The notes beneath the pieces are model-generated. The model saw nothing but the letters and a program-made list of their open reading frames with translations, ran no database searches and was not told the DNA's origin. This document shows, piece after piece, positions 11,829-23,789 of a DNA stretch of 64,000 nt. Position 1 is the stretch's first letter. Each line of letters begins with the position of its first letter. The position numbers and the translations under genes were made by a program. Source of the DNA: Neocallimastix lanati (nom. inval.) (Eukaryota; Neocallimastigomycota; Neocallimastigomycetes; Neocallimastigales; Neocallimastigaceae); assembly GCA_016946835.1 (NCBI GenBank), contig JACVTC010000094.1:232001-296000 (forward strand). The letters run 5' to 3'.

Positions 11829-12287
11829 ATGACAAATAAATCGGTTTTTAATTATCAAAATTTTAAATTAACTACAGAAAACTTTCCAAGATGGTATAGA
11901 GCTCTTAAACGTCACATAACGGAATTAAATCTTATTGACTACATCAAAAACGACCTAGATATTACAGAAATGGATGATGATGAACTTAAGGAAGACCGTG
12001 CGACCCAAACCATCATCGAAAGCAGTTTAGATTCAATTACGGCGGAACTTATTGAAGGATGTGAAACCGCCTATGAAATGATTATAAGATTAAAAAGTTA
12101 CTTCTTGCAGGTTGGACCTTCAAAATTATATCAAATTGAATACCAAATCAAGAAACTAGAGGTCGAAAATGACGATATAAAACTATATATAGACAAATTA
12201 AATTACTTATTTCAACTTCACGATAAAGAATCAAAAAGATGTGAAAAAACAAAATTAGACGAAGAAACTAATTTTACTTTCAGCTGA
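11829..12287 (+). CDS. Copia gag-like protein (UBN2 type)
   Basis: A 152-residue frame. It starts NYQNFKLTTENFPRWYRALKRHI, the usual Copia gag start, in which an Asn-Phe/Trp segment precedes a helical region. It continues through a region with YEMIIRLKSYF and PSKLYQIEYQIKKLEVENDDIKLYIDKLNYL, as in UBN2-type gag proteins. Such a protein would form the particle that packages the RNA. The rest of the usual gag (zinc knuckle) and all of pol are absent from this element. Confidence 0.75.
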   Translation: MTNKSVFNYQNFKLTTENFPRWYRALKRHITELNLIDYIKNDLDITEMDDDELKEDRATQTIIESSLDSITAELIEGCETAYEMIIRLKSYFLQVGPSKLYQIEYQIKKLEVENDDIKLYIDKLNYLFQLHDKESKRCEKTKLDEETNFTFS

Positions 12288-12391
12288 AGAAATTGTTAAA
12301 TTTGGAGTTCCTCTAGTATTTTTAGTCGAATATAAAACCTTTAAAAAAACGGATAGCCTTGACTATTACCAATTGCATAATGTAGGGGGAA

Positions 12392-12646
12392 TGTTAAGTA
12401 TTAGCTACATTATAATTATACATTATACATTGTAATATTAATACGCCACAATACGCCACATTATAAATGCATTAGTTATTAGATAGTTATTAAGTAGTTA
12501 CTATAAATTTTATTTATTATATTTTGTTAAACTGTAATATTCTTTATTATGTAATATTCATATAATTAAATATAAATAAATAAAAGCCATATTAATTATA
12601 AATAATCATAATTAAGATTGTGAGATTTTATTTACATTCTTAACAA
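12392..12646 (+). repeat. 3' LTR of the 11-kb Copia element
   Basis: It pairs with 11053-11304. It has two adjacent copies of TACGCCAC (12442-12449 and 12452-12459), whereas the 5' LTR keeps only one perfect copy. Confidence 0.9.
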
Positions 12647-12651
12647 ATACT

Positions 12652-13311
12652 GATTTATTTATATTTTTGAAGTAAATATTTAAATATTAAAAAATTTTTT
12701 TTCATATATAAATATATTTACAAATATTTGTTTAAATAAATAAATAATAAAAAATTGATTAATAATGAATAAAAAAATAATAAAGTAAATTATTTAATAA
12801 TAATTATAAAAGGATTGTCATTAATAATAATGACTATTAAAAAATTAATAATTATTATTATCTACAAATATATATATATAAATGAATAAATAAAAATAAT
12901 ATCTACCTACTTTAGAAAAATGTAAAATGTTTTTCTTATAATATTTTATAAATTAATAATAAATAAATATAATTAATAATAAATTAATAATATAAACTGT
13001 AATAATAATTACAGAAACTTCAATAATAATATTTTTATAATAACGATGAAAATAATAATAGTTATTATATATAAAAATAAATATAAAATTATAATATAAA
13101 AATTTTTATACTTTATATAATAAAAAATATAATAAACTCATAAATACTTTATATTTATCAGTTACACTAAAAAAAGGGAATTATTTAAAATATAGAAGAA
13201 TTAAAAAAAAAGATTTGGATAATTAATCTTCATTTAAAGTATATATAAATAAAAATATATATTAATAAAATTATTCATTAAAATATTTAATTAGAAATTT
13301 TTATTAAAAAA
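12652..13311. other. Gene-free A+T-rich stretch
   Basis: A/T-rich sequence without frames. It probably includes the undetected left end of the MULE3 relic that follows. Confidence 0.5.
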
Positions 13312-13612
13312 AATGGAGAATAATCTAGAAATTAAAATAAGCAAAACTAATAGAGGAAAAGAATAAATTATTTTAAACAGAAAATATAAGTTTAATCTTC
13401 ATCCAAAAGGAAAGACAATTCAAATAAATATAAATGTACAGAATATAAAACATTAAATCAATGTCCATCTTTCATTATTTTAAATAATGAGAATCTTAGA
13501 ATATGATAATTCACATAATCATCTTGAAAATAAATCTGGAGCAGCTAAATCAATTGTAAAAAAAAAATTAAAGATGAAATTTCAAATAGTTCAATTCCTT
13601 TTAATGTAAATA

Positions 13613-14262
13613 TGTTATGAAATTTGAACTTTTGCAATTATCATTTATTATATTTTGTTAATTTATAAATATAAATATATAAGATAAATATTATTATAAA
13701 CTAAATAATTATAAATAATATATTATATATTTTGTATTTTACATTTTACATATATTATTGCTCATTGAAATAGTAGTAAGGTCATATGTTTACCAATTAT
13801 TTTAATGCTCATATATTATATAATAATTCAAGAATATAATTGTTAGATTTTAGTTCTTACTTATATAAATAAAATATTGTAATAATTAATATAAATGAAT
13901 ATATCAATAAATATATAGTATTAACTATATTTATTAATTTGAACTTTTGCAATTATCATTTATTATATTTTGTTAATTTATAAATATAAATATATAAGAT
14001 AAATATTATTATAAACTAAATAATTATAAATAATATATTATATATTTTGTATTTTACATTTTACATATATTATTGCTCATTGAAATAGTAGTAAGGTCAT
14101 ATGTTTACCAATTATTTTAATGCTCATATATTATATAATAATTCAAGAATATAATTGTTAGATTTTAGTTCTTACTTATATAAATAAAATATTGTAATAA
14201 TTAATATAAATGAATATATCAATAAATATATAGTATTAACTATATTTATTATTTTTCTAACA
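13613..14262 (+). repeat. 5' LTR of Copia D with a 315-bp tandem duplication
   Basis: The 3' LTR is 332 bp but this one is 650 bp. The segment starting GAACTTTTGCAATTATC occurs at 13626 and again at 13941, period 315 bp, and the two copies look identical by eye. Identity shows a very recent duplication, or an assembly artefact. Confidence 0.85.
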
Positions 14263-14393
14263 GTGTGTCAGACATCTAAGAAAAATAACATAACCCTATA
14301 TGAAAAACTTAATAAATAAATATAACTTAATAATTAAATAAATTTATTAATAAAAATAAATAAATAAAAATAAATAAATAAATAATAAAAAAA

Positions 14394-15240
14394 ATGGATA
14401 AAAGTAATAGTACAAGTGAGAATATAACACTACCAACACAGGAAAACCAGTCTCCAACCTCACCATCTTCATCCTCAACTACACAAACAATTCAAAATAA
14501 TAATAATTCAAATTTTCCAAATGGTGAAGAATTTATGAATTTATTTTTTAATTTCTTAAAAAATAGTAAACAATTAAATGAACCAAAGCCACTTAATATT
14601 AATTACAATAAAAAATAAATCATCTTGAGTTTAGAAAAAAACAATTTCAAAGAATGGAAAAAAAACATTAAAAGTATAATTAACCTTCCTTATCAAAATT
14701 ATTTTGAAGAAGAATCAGTAAAGTTACCAAACAATAATGAAGAAGATTTATTCAAATTCATGTACAACACTTTGGATGAAGAAACTAAATATAGTCTATT
14801 AGACTATAATTTTGAAAATAAACCAAGGAAATTATGGAATAAAATTACTGAAATTATAAACGAATGAATGGAAGAAGATATTAGAATCAATAAAAGAAAA
14901 TTAACAGAGATGAAATTCAATTACAATGATAAAATCGAAAACTACTTAAGTAAAATTGGTATTATTATTAGTAAATTAGAAGAATATGGCGTAAAATACA
15001 AGGATTACGAACAGACAAGAAATATAATTAATACCTTACCAAAGGATATAAAAAATGATATTAGAAATGATATTTATAAAAATAAAAGAAAATTATTAGA
15101 TAGTAGAATGTTAATTATTAGAATTATTAAAGAAAAACAAAAAGAATATTATGAAAATAAAAATAAAGATAATGTATTTTTATTAGATAATAATGTAAAT
15201 GTAACTAATAAACCTAATAATAAATTTAATAAAGATATCC
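14394..15240 (+). pseudogene. Copia D gag region
   Basis: The N-terminus is Ser/Thr/Gln/Asn-rich (14394-14618). Next comes a gag-type segment NNFKEWKKNIKSIINLPYQN, and then a helical UBN2-like region (EDIRINKRKLTEMKFNYNDKIENYLSKI, YEQTRNIINTLPKDIKNDIRND). A short Lys/Asn-rich stretch leads to protease. No classical zinc knuckle was noticed. It belongs to a fossil retroelement with a few breaks. Confidence 0.8.
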
Positions 15241-15349
15241 TTGAAAACTATGATGATTATATAAATGTATATTTAAATTATAATTTGTGTCTATTTTTAA
15301 ATAAAAATGAAATAAGAGAAATTGAGATTGAAAATATAAATTTGAGTAA

Positions 15350-16640
15350 TAATAATACTTTATGGATAGTTGATTCTGGAGCTACAAAATCAATTGTGAA
15401 TAACATAAATATACTATCTAATATTAGAAAAGGTTTTTATAAAATTAATTTAGCAGATAATACAAAAATAACTACAGAATTAATTGGTGATTATATTGGA
15501 TATATCTATAATATGAAAATCATTTTCAAAGATGTTATATTCTGTCCAAGTATTTCTTATAATGTTATGTCAGTTAATGATATAATTAATAACGATCTGA
15601 ACGTTAACTTCAGTAAAAATGAGTTAAATAATAATATATTAAGTATATTTAATAATGATACTAAAAATCTTATAATGGAATCAAGAGAAAAGGGGAATTT
15701 GTTTTTTATTAAAACTGAAAATAATAATTTAAATTTGGAAGCCAATAATTATAATAAAGAATTAGTAAACATTGTTTAAAATGATAATGAAAATGAAATT
15801 AATCATATTCATAGTGATTTAGAAAAGAAAATTATTCATTATAGATTTGGACATCCTGGGAGTTAAAAACAAAAACCGTTGGAAAAGATTATAAAACCAA
15901 TTAAAGGAATATGTATTCATTGTCTTGAAGATAAAGCAATAAAAATCCCAAATTTCAAGAACATTAATAGAGCAAAAAAACCTTTTCAATTAATTCATAC
16001 GGACTTAATGGGACCAATAAATGTTGATTCAAGAAATGGCAATCAATATATTCTTATAATTGTTGATGACTTTTCTTGATACTTAAATGGACTTTTTATT
16101 TAAAAAACAAGAGTGAAACATGGAAAAAATATAGAGAGTTTATTATAAATATTAAGAAATATTATAATGAAGAAATTTATAATGTCCATTCAGATAATGG
16201 AACTGAATTTACAAACAAAAACATTGAAATTATTAATAAAATAGAAGGAATTAATCACTTTTATTCTATTCCATATACTCCACAGATGAATGGCAGAGTC
16301 GAAAGAGTAAATAGATGGTTAATGCAAATTACTAGATGTTTATTATTTTCAAGCAAATTGAATCTTCATTTCTGGGAAGATGCGATAATATATGCAACAC
16401 TTTTAAGTAATATACAAGTACATACTACAACTAAAGAAATACCATACAATTTAATAAATAATAAAGAATATGATATTAATAAAATTAGGATATGGGGATG
16501 CAAAACAAAACTTTTAAAATTAAATAATACTATATTAAATAAATTAGATAGTAGAACTACAAAAGGTTACTTCATTGGTATGGATAAAAATAACTTTGGA
16601 TATAAAATAATTACAAAAGATGGATATGTTACTGTTTGGA
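15350..16640 (+). pseudogene. Copia D protease and integrase
   Basis: The aspartic protease motif LWIVDSGATKSIV is at about 15361, followed by INLADNTKITTELIGDYIGY and SYNVMSVNDII. The integrase N-terminal zinc region (HYRFGHPGS, CIHCLEDKAIKIP) spans about 15840-15950. The core reads QLIHTDLMGPINVDSRNGNQYILIIVDDFS and then HSDNGTEFTNKNIEIINKIEGI, with GRVERVNRWLMQITR giving the third acidic residue. The C-terminal segment IRIWGCKTKLLKL lies near 16480. All are in Copia order. Confidence 0.9.
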
Positions 16641-16934
16641 AAGATACTTATTTTCAAGAGGAAGATATTATTAATAATAACAACGAATCTCTAAATAATA
16701 TACCATTTTGGGATGATAATGAAATTGAAAATAATAATAAAGAAAAAAATTATGATATAAATGAAGATTCAAATAGAAATAATTTAAAGATTATAGATGA
16801 AAATATTAATGATGTAAATAATATGGAAGAATTTAATAATGATACTAACAGTACTGAATATGACAAAAAAGAGATAAATAATTATAACTTAGATAATGAC
16901 TTATCAAATGAATTAGATATTAATCTTTTTAAAA

Positions 16935-18620
16935 TTGAAAACCTATATAATATTGATATACAAAATTTCAATGAACACAAAATTCCAAAAACACTTAAGG
17001 AAGCTTTACGATCTAATGAGTCCAAAAAATTGGGTTAATGCTATTATGGAAGAATTAAATTCATTTAAAGAAAAAGAAGTTTATGAAGTAGTAGACAAAC
17101 CATTAAATAAAAATTTAGTTGAATTTAGATGGGTATTTGACTTAAAAAGAAATGTTGAAGGAAAAATAATGAAATATAAAGCAAGGTTAGTCGCAAAGGG
17201 ATATATCCAAATCGAAGGCATGGATTATTACCTTACTTATTCACCTATTTTAAAAGCAGATACAAAGAGATTATTTTAAAAATAACTTCAATTAATAATT
17301 GAGATTTTATCAATTAGATGTTAATTGCACATATTTAAATGTTAAATTGAATGAAGAAGTGTACTTAAAGATTCCTATGTATGATGAAGGGGAAGGAAAA
17401 GGTAAGGTATGGAGACTAAAAAAATCTTTATATGGACTAAAATAAAGCGCTTATGAATAGAATAAAGAAATAAACAACACACCAATAAATATGGGTTTAA
17501 TTAAAAGTAATAATGATCAATGTTTATATTTTATAGAAATTAATGGGAGTATTTCAGGAGCATTATTATTATATGTTGATGATATATTAATTATTGGAGA
17601 TAAATCCTTTATATATGAAACCAGACAAAATTTGATGAATAAATATAAATGTAAAGACATCGGACCAGCAAAATACATTCTTGGAATAGAAATTTTAAAA
17701 GACAAATATAATAATTATGGAATTACACAAAGAAATTATAATAAAAATTTGGTAGAGAAATATCTTATTATATTATCATCAAGAACTTTCGAAGTATTAA
17801 CACTTGGAATTAACAAATTAGAAGAAAATGAAGAATTAGAGAATAAAACCTTGTATAGATCAGTTGTAGGTGCTTTAATACATCTATATAGATTTACTAG
17901 ACCAGGTATTACATTTGCTACAAATCTAGCAGCAAGGTTTTCAAATAATCCAAAGAAATCTCATACAAAATTAATTATAAAAATCTTAAGATATTTAAAA
18001 GGTACAGTAAATTGGGGAATAACATTTAACAAAGAAAGAGACTTTAAATTTTATACTGATGCAGATTATAATACTTTAATTAATGATTTTAAGTCAAACT
18101 CTGGGTATATTTTGACAATAGGAAAAAACCTATTTCATGGTATTCTAAAAAACAAACTTTAACATCATGTAGTACAATACATGTGGAAATCAATGTATGT
18201 TAAGTTGCCATTAAAAATGTAATTTGGATAATAAACTTTATAAATGAATTAAACATATTACATGATAATATAATAAATTTACATTTCTATATTGATAACA
18301 AATATAGTCTGAGAACAATTAAAAATAGAATTATAAATGATCAAAATAAATTTTATTCAAGAAAAGTAATGTTTATTGCTGATTATCTAGAGGAATATAA
18401 TATAAAATTAGAATATATAAAAACAGAGAATAACATAGCTGATATTTTTACAAAGAATCTGAGTCCATCAAAACATTATGAATTTTGTGGAAAAATAATT
18501 AGTTATATAACAGAAATCAATAATAAACCAGAGTTTATTGAAATTAAAAGAAAAGATTACAAAATAAATAAAAATGATATGGAAGTTGAAGAATTTAATT
18601 TTAATAAAAAAGATAATGAA
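16935..18620 (+). pseudogene. Copia D reverse transcriptase and RNase H
   Basis: RT begins with WVNAIMEELNSFKEKEVYEVVDKP and FRWVFDLKRNVEGKIMKYKARLVAKGY. It continues with QLDVNCTYLNVKLNEEVYLKIP, a KSLYGLK segment and catalytic LLLYVDDILIIG (about 17560). SVVGALIHLYRFTRPGITFA precedes RNase H, whose FYTDADYN and ending IADIFTKNLSPSKHYEF are clear. The element is broken in several places but close to a full Copia pol. Confidence 0.9.
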
Positions 18621-18722
18621 ATTAATAAATCAAACAATGATATGGAATTTTAAAATTTATTTTATGCTTTTATTTTTAATTGTTAATAATAATAAATGAA
18701 ATTGCAAGTTCAGGGGGACCAT

Positions 18723-19054
18723 TGTTATGAATTTTGAACTTTTGCAATTATCATTTATTATATTTTGTTAATTTATAAATATAAATATATAAAATAATTA
18801 TTATAAATTAAATAATTAAAAATAATATATTATATATTTTGTATTTTACATTTTACATATATTATTGCTCATTGAAATAGTAGTAAGGTCATATGTTTAC
18901 CAATTATTTTAATGCTCATATATTATATAATAATTCAAGAATATAATTATTAGATTTAAGTTCTTACTTATATAAATAAAAAATTGTAATAATTAATATA
19001 ATTGAATATATCAATAAATATATATTATTAACTATAATTGTTATTTTTCTAACA
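18723..19054 (+). repeat. 3' LTR of Copia D
   Basis: TGTTATGAATTTTG...TTTTTCTAACA, 332 bp. It matches the 5' LTR with some differences (by eye roughly 97 % identical). Confidence 0.9.
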
Positions 19055-19790
19055 AAATATAAAACGTAAATATGATTAAATTTATCAATGTATGGGTCTT
19101 ATATGTCAAGGATATAATTCAATTAAATCCCAAGTAACAAGAAGTAGAAGAAACAGCTACCTCCTAATATAACAACATTTGATGAAATTCCCAATAATCA
19201 AAATATTATATAACAAAAATTGATGAAAACTTTATGAAATTCAAAATAATGATTTAATTGTTTCTAAACTCCATTCCAAGCAGAATTATTTTCTTAAAAT
19301 AGATATATTTTTGCGTATGGAACATTTTATATTGCACCTATATTTAGTTATCAAGTATTCATAACTAGAACCTATGCTACAGAATTAAATTGTTTTTACA
19401 CTACTTCCTTTTCTATATTAAAAAATAAAAAGCAAACAACTAATGAAATATTATTATTTGAAGAAATAAAAAAGAATTCTAGTAAATAAAATAGTATTGA
19501 AATTATGCCAAAAATATTTCATTATGAAAAAGCTACATCTAATGCTGCATAAAAAGTTTTTTAATGCAAATATTAAATATTGTATATGGCATTTTAAAAG
19601 AGCATTAGAAATTAAAAAAAAAAAGAATTATGTGGCTATTAAGTTGAAAAAATAAAAGATTTATATATTTATTTTAATAATATTTCGAACTTTCCTTTTA
19701 TTAATCCTAAATATAAATAAAAGAAAAGTGTTAGAAATGATATCATTGAATTATGGTTGAAATACTTAAATGTTTTAAATATAAAAATTA

Positions 19791-20166
19791 AATAATAATT
19801 TATTAAGAAATGATAGAAAATTGACCAAATGAATTCTGTCATATATAGTAATAATTTTTTAATAGTAAAAACTTAAAAAGAGAATAAATGAATAAATACA
19901 ATGATTAAAGTATTTTTAATTTTTATTAAATTAGGTTAAGAACATTAAAATATATTTTTATAATAAAATATTATAATTTTAAGAATATATTTTTATAATT
20001 AAAATATTTTTGCTAAAGGCCAACAGGATACTTCATGCGTGTAAAACTCTATTGAATATTGTAAAAAGCATCATATGGTTTAAAGTTGTCTGGAAAAATA
20101 TGAAATAATATGATCAATAAAATTACTAACGCAATTCTAAAGTAATATTAAACTTTAGGGGGAATG
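19791..20166 (+). mobile_element. Copia scrap (RT fragment) ahead of an LTR
   Basis: About 20050-20135 reads like the RT segment around LYGLK-SGKIWN-MINKIT in decayed form. It is followed by the purine tract TTTAGGGGGA. The rest of the element is missing to the left. Confidence 0.5.
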
Positions 20167-20500
20167 TTAGAATATTAAAGTTTAATATATTTTTATGTTA
20201 TTTATAATAGTTTTAAATTATTAAATAATTAATATATTTTATGTTATTTATAATTGTTTTATATTATTAAGAATTTTAGGTTTAATATGATTAGTATATT
20301 TTTGAAATAATGTAATATATTTAAACGAGCCTTATTTATGTATAATATGTAATATGAATCATATTTGAGCAATTGTTATATACATATAAAATTTTTTAAT
20401 TATAAATAAATCATAAATAAAATTAAATAATATAAGTACTTCTAAGAATAAAACATATTTCATTTTATTGCTTATTAAAATTATATTAATAATACTTAAT
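20167..20500 (+). repeat. Probable 3' LTR of a decayed Copia (right end uncertain)
   Basis: TGTTAGAATATTAAAG starts directly after a GGGGGA purine tract, as at other Copia 3' LTRs here. No partner LTR was found. Confidence 0.4.
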
Positions 20501-21129
20501 AATATTTACAAATTTCAATTTTATATGCTTATAAATTTTAAGTATTATTAATATGCATTTTTATAATATAATATATTTTTATTATTATAAAGTATTATTA
20601 ATGTAATTTTAATAATATAAATAGTTAAATTCATATAATAAATTGGTATAATTGATATTAATTATGTTAATTTAAAAAAATAATAATAAATGAAATAATA
20701 TATTAAATAATAATTATTTTTGAAATTTTAGTGTTTATTGTTATTGTGTGTAATATATTTTGATATCAACACTTTACATTTTGTAATTTTTAAAATAATT
20801 AATATTAGTTAATTTCTAATATTAAATTTTATTATTACAAGTTTTGTATAATATCTTTCAAACTAAAATATATTAAGAAAAAATAATAATTTAAATATAT
20901 TAAAATTATATTAATGTTTATTAAAGTAAAAAGAAACTAAAACAACCAAAATACAGAAACTTTTAAATAATATAATAAACTAAAATGAAATAAAGAAAAC
21001 ATTAATTCTTACTACAAGACAATATCAAGAAGAAGCTACTACAACCAGGAATAAACCTTCATTATACAATCTCTAAATCTTTAAATTTAATTTTTGTAGT
21101 TTAATTTATATATTTTTATTTAATAATAA
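20501..21129. other. Gene-free A+T-rich stretch
   Basis: No frame or recognisable repeat. A short, less biased tract (21003-21055) without coding sense. Confidence 0.5.
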
Positions 21130-21740
21130 AAATAATGATTAAGAGATATCATTTTTCAAACAATAAGTTTTTAATTACTAAATGTATTGATACATTTATT
21201 AAAAATATAAACAATTAGGAATTCATAAATGAGCAGGCATATTAATCACCAAACATAAATAAAAATTTTTTTCTACTGGACAACTCACTAAATAAAATTA
21301 TAAAATAATTTTTGATAATCAATCATGTACAACTTATTAAACTGTTTATAATGAGTAACAAAATTCAAAATATAATGCATTTATAATATGAATTTCCACC
21401 AAACAATTAAGTTTTAATAGCGAATGCGAAAGGAACATAAATAATGAAATTAATTAGACAATCATTAAACATCATATAAAATTAATCAATGGAATTAAAT
21501 ATGGCTTGATACATACATTCAAAATATAGAAACAAGTCTTTTTATCCATAATCAACAACAAATTCATACCATATTTTTGAATAAAATTAATTTAATTAGA
21601 CCATTTAAAGAATCTATATATGTATTTTTTTTTCGATTTTCTATGACTATTCCAAATAATGGATGGGTGTTATTCAAAAATAAATCAGAATCATTTTCAA
21701 TATTTTCAACTTGTTTAACATTAAATTAATATTACACATT
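21130..21740 (+). mobile_element. Copia relic scrap (protease-integrase)
   Basis: Very decayed. A protease-like IIDNQSCTTY segment and an LIANAKGT-like segment lie near 21310-21440. An integrase-core-like segment (KESIYVFFFRFSMTIPNNGWVLFKNKSESFSIF) lies at about 21600-21720. The order is plus strand. No LTRs are visible. Confidence 0.55.
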
Positions 21741-22019
21741 ATATATTAAATATAATATTTTAGTAAAGCGACATTTCTAATGCATAAATTTAAAGAATAA
21801 TTTAATAATGTGTTATTTATTATTAAATTTAATTAATAATAAAAAAATAAATAATATTAAACTATATTTAATATGATGGTTTTAAATGATTCATTAATTT
21901 TTCATTCAAAAATTATGTAAACTGTGGGCTAAATAATTTCTAGTATTTATATATTTAATCTTTTTTATATTACATTAAATATGTTTTTGTATTTAGTGAT
22001 ATCTATATTTATGTACTTT

Positions 22020-23330
22020 GAATGAAGCTATTATGTAAAATTAGAAGAATAATATTCTAATTGTACATAACATCTTGGTTATCAAAGTTCATTATCATTT
22101 TTTTATTTTTTATTCCTAATTCACTAAATACATTTTTCAACTATAAGCATTCTTTATTACTTCAATTATGACACAATATTTACTTTCAGCTGTTGACAAG
22201 GCAATACAATTTTGTAATTTTGGAATACTAAATTATAAGTCCATATCTGTAATTAACTAAAAACTGGTGGTAGATTTTCTTGTTTCTTCATCACTTGCAT
22301 AATTAGCATCAACATATATATCTATGTTTTAATTTTTAGTTAATTTTTACTTTGATTAGGATTACCTTTTAATTAAAATAAAATTCTCAGATATTTATCT
22401 GAGAATTTTCTTTTAATTTTCCCTGTAGTATAAAGTTGGTTTATTAGCATTTTTTGATGAATAAATAATATTTGATCTAGTTACAAATAGCTAAGAATAA
22501 TAAAATTCTAATTAATTGTTAATATTTCTTTGTATTAAACGGTTAATTACTTAATTCATAATTTTAAGATGGATAGATATTTGAATTACGTTTATCATTG
22601 TTTTTATCAACTTATTTAAAACGTAAGATATTTCTTATGGTGTAATAACTATCTTTTTATCTTTTTGAATTGTATTTCAATTATATATTATATTTTCATC
22701 TAAATCAGTTATTTTAAAATATTTTATCACTTTCATTGAATATATTGTGATGGACTCGAGGTTTATTCAAATTCTTTGTAGAAATAAATTTGAACATTCT
22801 ATTAAATCTTAATAAATATATTTTGTTATATCTAAAATCATTGTTACAATAAAAAATTAATATTGATTTTAGTATTTTGACCGGTAGAGGACTTTATCTA
22901 ATTTTTCTTTTACAAGTAATTCATCTTCAAATATTACATCAAGAATAGTGGATTTATAATTTCATTTAGTATATTTTATATTTCTAATTTATTTAGAAAT
23001 TTCTTATTTTTTGAATCAGTGTTTGAATTGGGTTCAATATTAAAAATATAAATACTAGGTATTTTTGAATTAGAATTTTAATTTTTAATAGTTTCTTTAT
23101 CATCAATATTCATTCCTTTATTTTCATTTTTATCAATAATATTTTATGAATTTTTAGCTTTATTTCTTATATTTTTGTTTACATTTTCTTAATATTTAAA
23201 TTTAAATTATCTTTAAAACTGCAACTAAAATTACAATTTAGTTTAATATTGTTAATATTTTTAGTTCGATTTATTTCGTTATTTGAATTTTCATTAGTAT
23301 AGAAAATAATATAGAAAACTCCTAAAATAA
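22020..23330 (-). mobile_element. Copia relic, minus strand (linker, RT, RNase H)
   Basis: On the minus strand, RNase H is recognisable at about 22320-22140 (VNADYASDEETRKSTTSF, then IALSTAESKYCVI). Upstream on that strand lie RT-like remnants, and at about 23300-23050 an Asn/Lys/Glu-rich linker (NENKGMNIDDKETIKN). It is heavily broken. A gag-like remnant on the same strand at 24880-25270 may be its far 5' part. Confidence 0.55.
22380..22409. other. Perfect 13-bp stem-loop
   Basis: AAAATTCTCAGAT and its exact complement are separated by ATTT. It lies within the minus-strand Copia relic. No function is assigned. Confidence 0.8.
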
Positions 23331-23339
23331 CTATTATCA

Positions 23340-23789
23340 AAATAAATATATAAAACAAGATAAAAGTGAAAATGAATGATGGAACTACAGTAAAAAAAGC
23401 ACTTTAAAGATGAATATAAATTTAATAAAGTAAAAAATAGTACTTTTGTTTTTATTTTTGTAATTAAAATTTTTAAAAACTAAAACAGAGGCCTAGTGAA
23501 TAATATAGAAATATTAATGATATGCTTGAAGATAAATATATGGTTATGAAAGATTTATTGAATATAAAGAAAATTCATCATTACTTCCTTATAATAATAC
23601 TATAATACTAAATAGTAATTAATACAGAAGATATAATATTATAGATAAGAATATAAATATAATTCAAAATTACTCTACAGACTTCAGATTTTGGAATTTC
23701 TTAAAATATAAATAATGACTTAAATTTCTTATGTGATAAATAACCTTATCAAAAGAAGATTTATTTTGTAAATGTAGTCTATTTTTATA
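23340..23789. other. Gene-free stretch between relics
   Basis: A/T-rich with short broken frames only. Nothing recognisable. Confidence 0.45.

Larger units (their letters stand above)
11053..12646 (+). mobile_element. Short non-autonomous Copia element with both LTRs
   Basis: A 1594-bp element with LTRs 11053-11304 and 12392-12646, flanked by the 5-bp repeat AATAC (11048-11052 and 12647-12651). It has a primer-binding site directly after the 5' LTR and the purine tract TAGGGGGA before the 3' LTR. The internal region codes only a gag-like protein. No protease, integrase or RT is present, so it would have depended on a full Copia element. By eye the LTRs are roughly 94 % identical, making it older than the elements at 28802 and 37853. 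Confidence 0.9.
13613..19054 (+). mobile_element. Copia D, full-length Ty1/Copia retrotransposon
   Basis: LTRs 13613-14262 and 18723-19054, flanked by AAATA (13608-13612 and 19055-19059). Internal order: gag (14394 to about 15240), protease (about 15350-15560), integrase (about 15790-16600), Asn-rich linker (about 16650-16940), RT (about 16970-18000), RNase H (about 18030-18600), purine tract CAGGGGGACC before the 3' LTR. The coding region is nearly continuous but carries several breaks. The 5' LTR contains an extra tandem copy of most of its length. Confidence 0.9.
13312..19790 (+). mobile_element. MULE3 relic, split by Copia D
   Basis: The left piece 13312-13612 holds a decayed FLYWCH finger (KYKCTEYKTLNQCPSFIILN) and the following linker. 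The right piece 19060-19790 continues with decayed transposase core (PPNITTFDEIP, FENFMKF, a GTFYIAPIF-like segment at about 19318, and ARKVF/YCIWHFKRALEI near 19580). The order matches MULE1 (5212-6609). Copia D (13613-19054) sits between, with the 5-bp repeat AAATA at the junctions. Many stops and frameshifts are present, and terminal repeats were not found. Confidence 0.8.
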
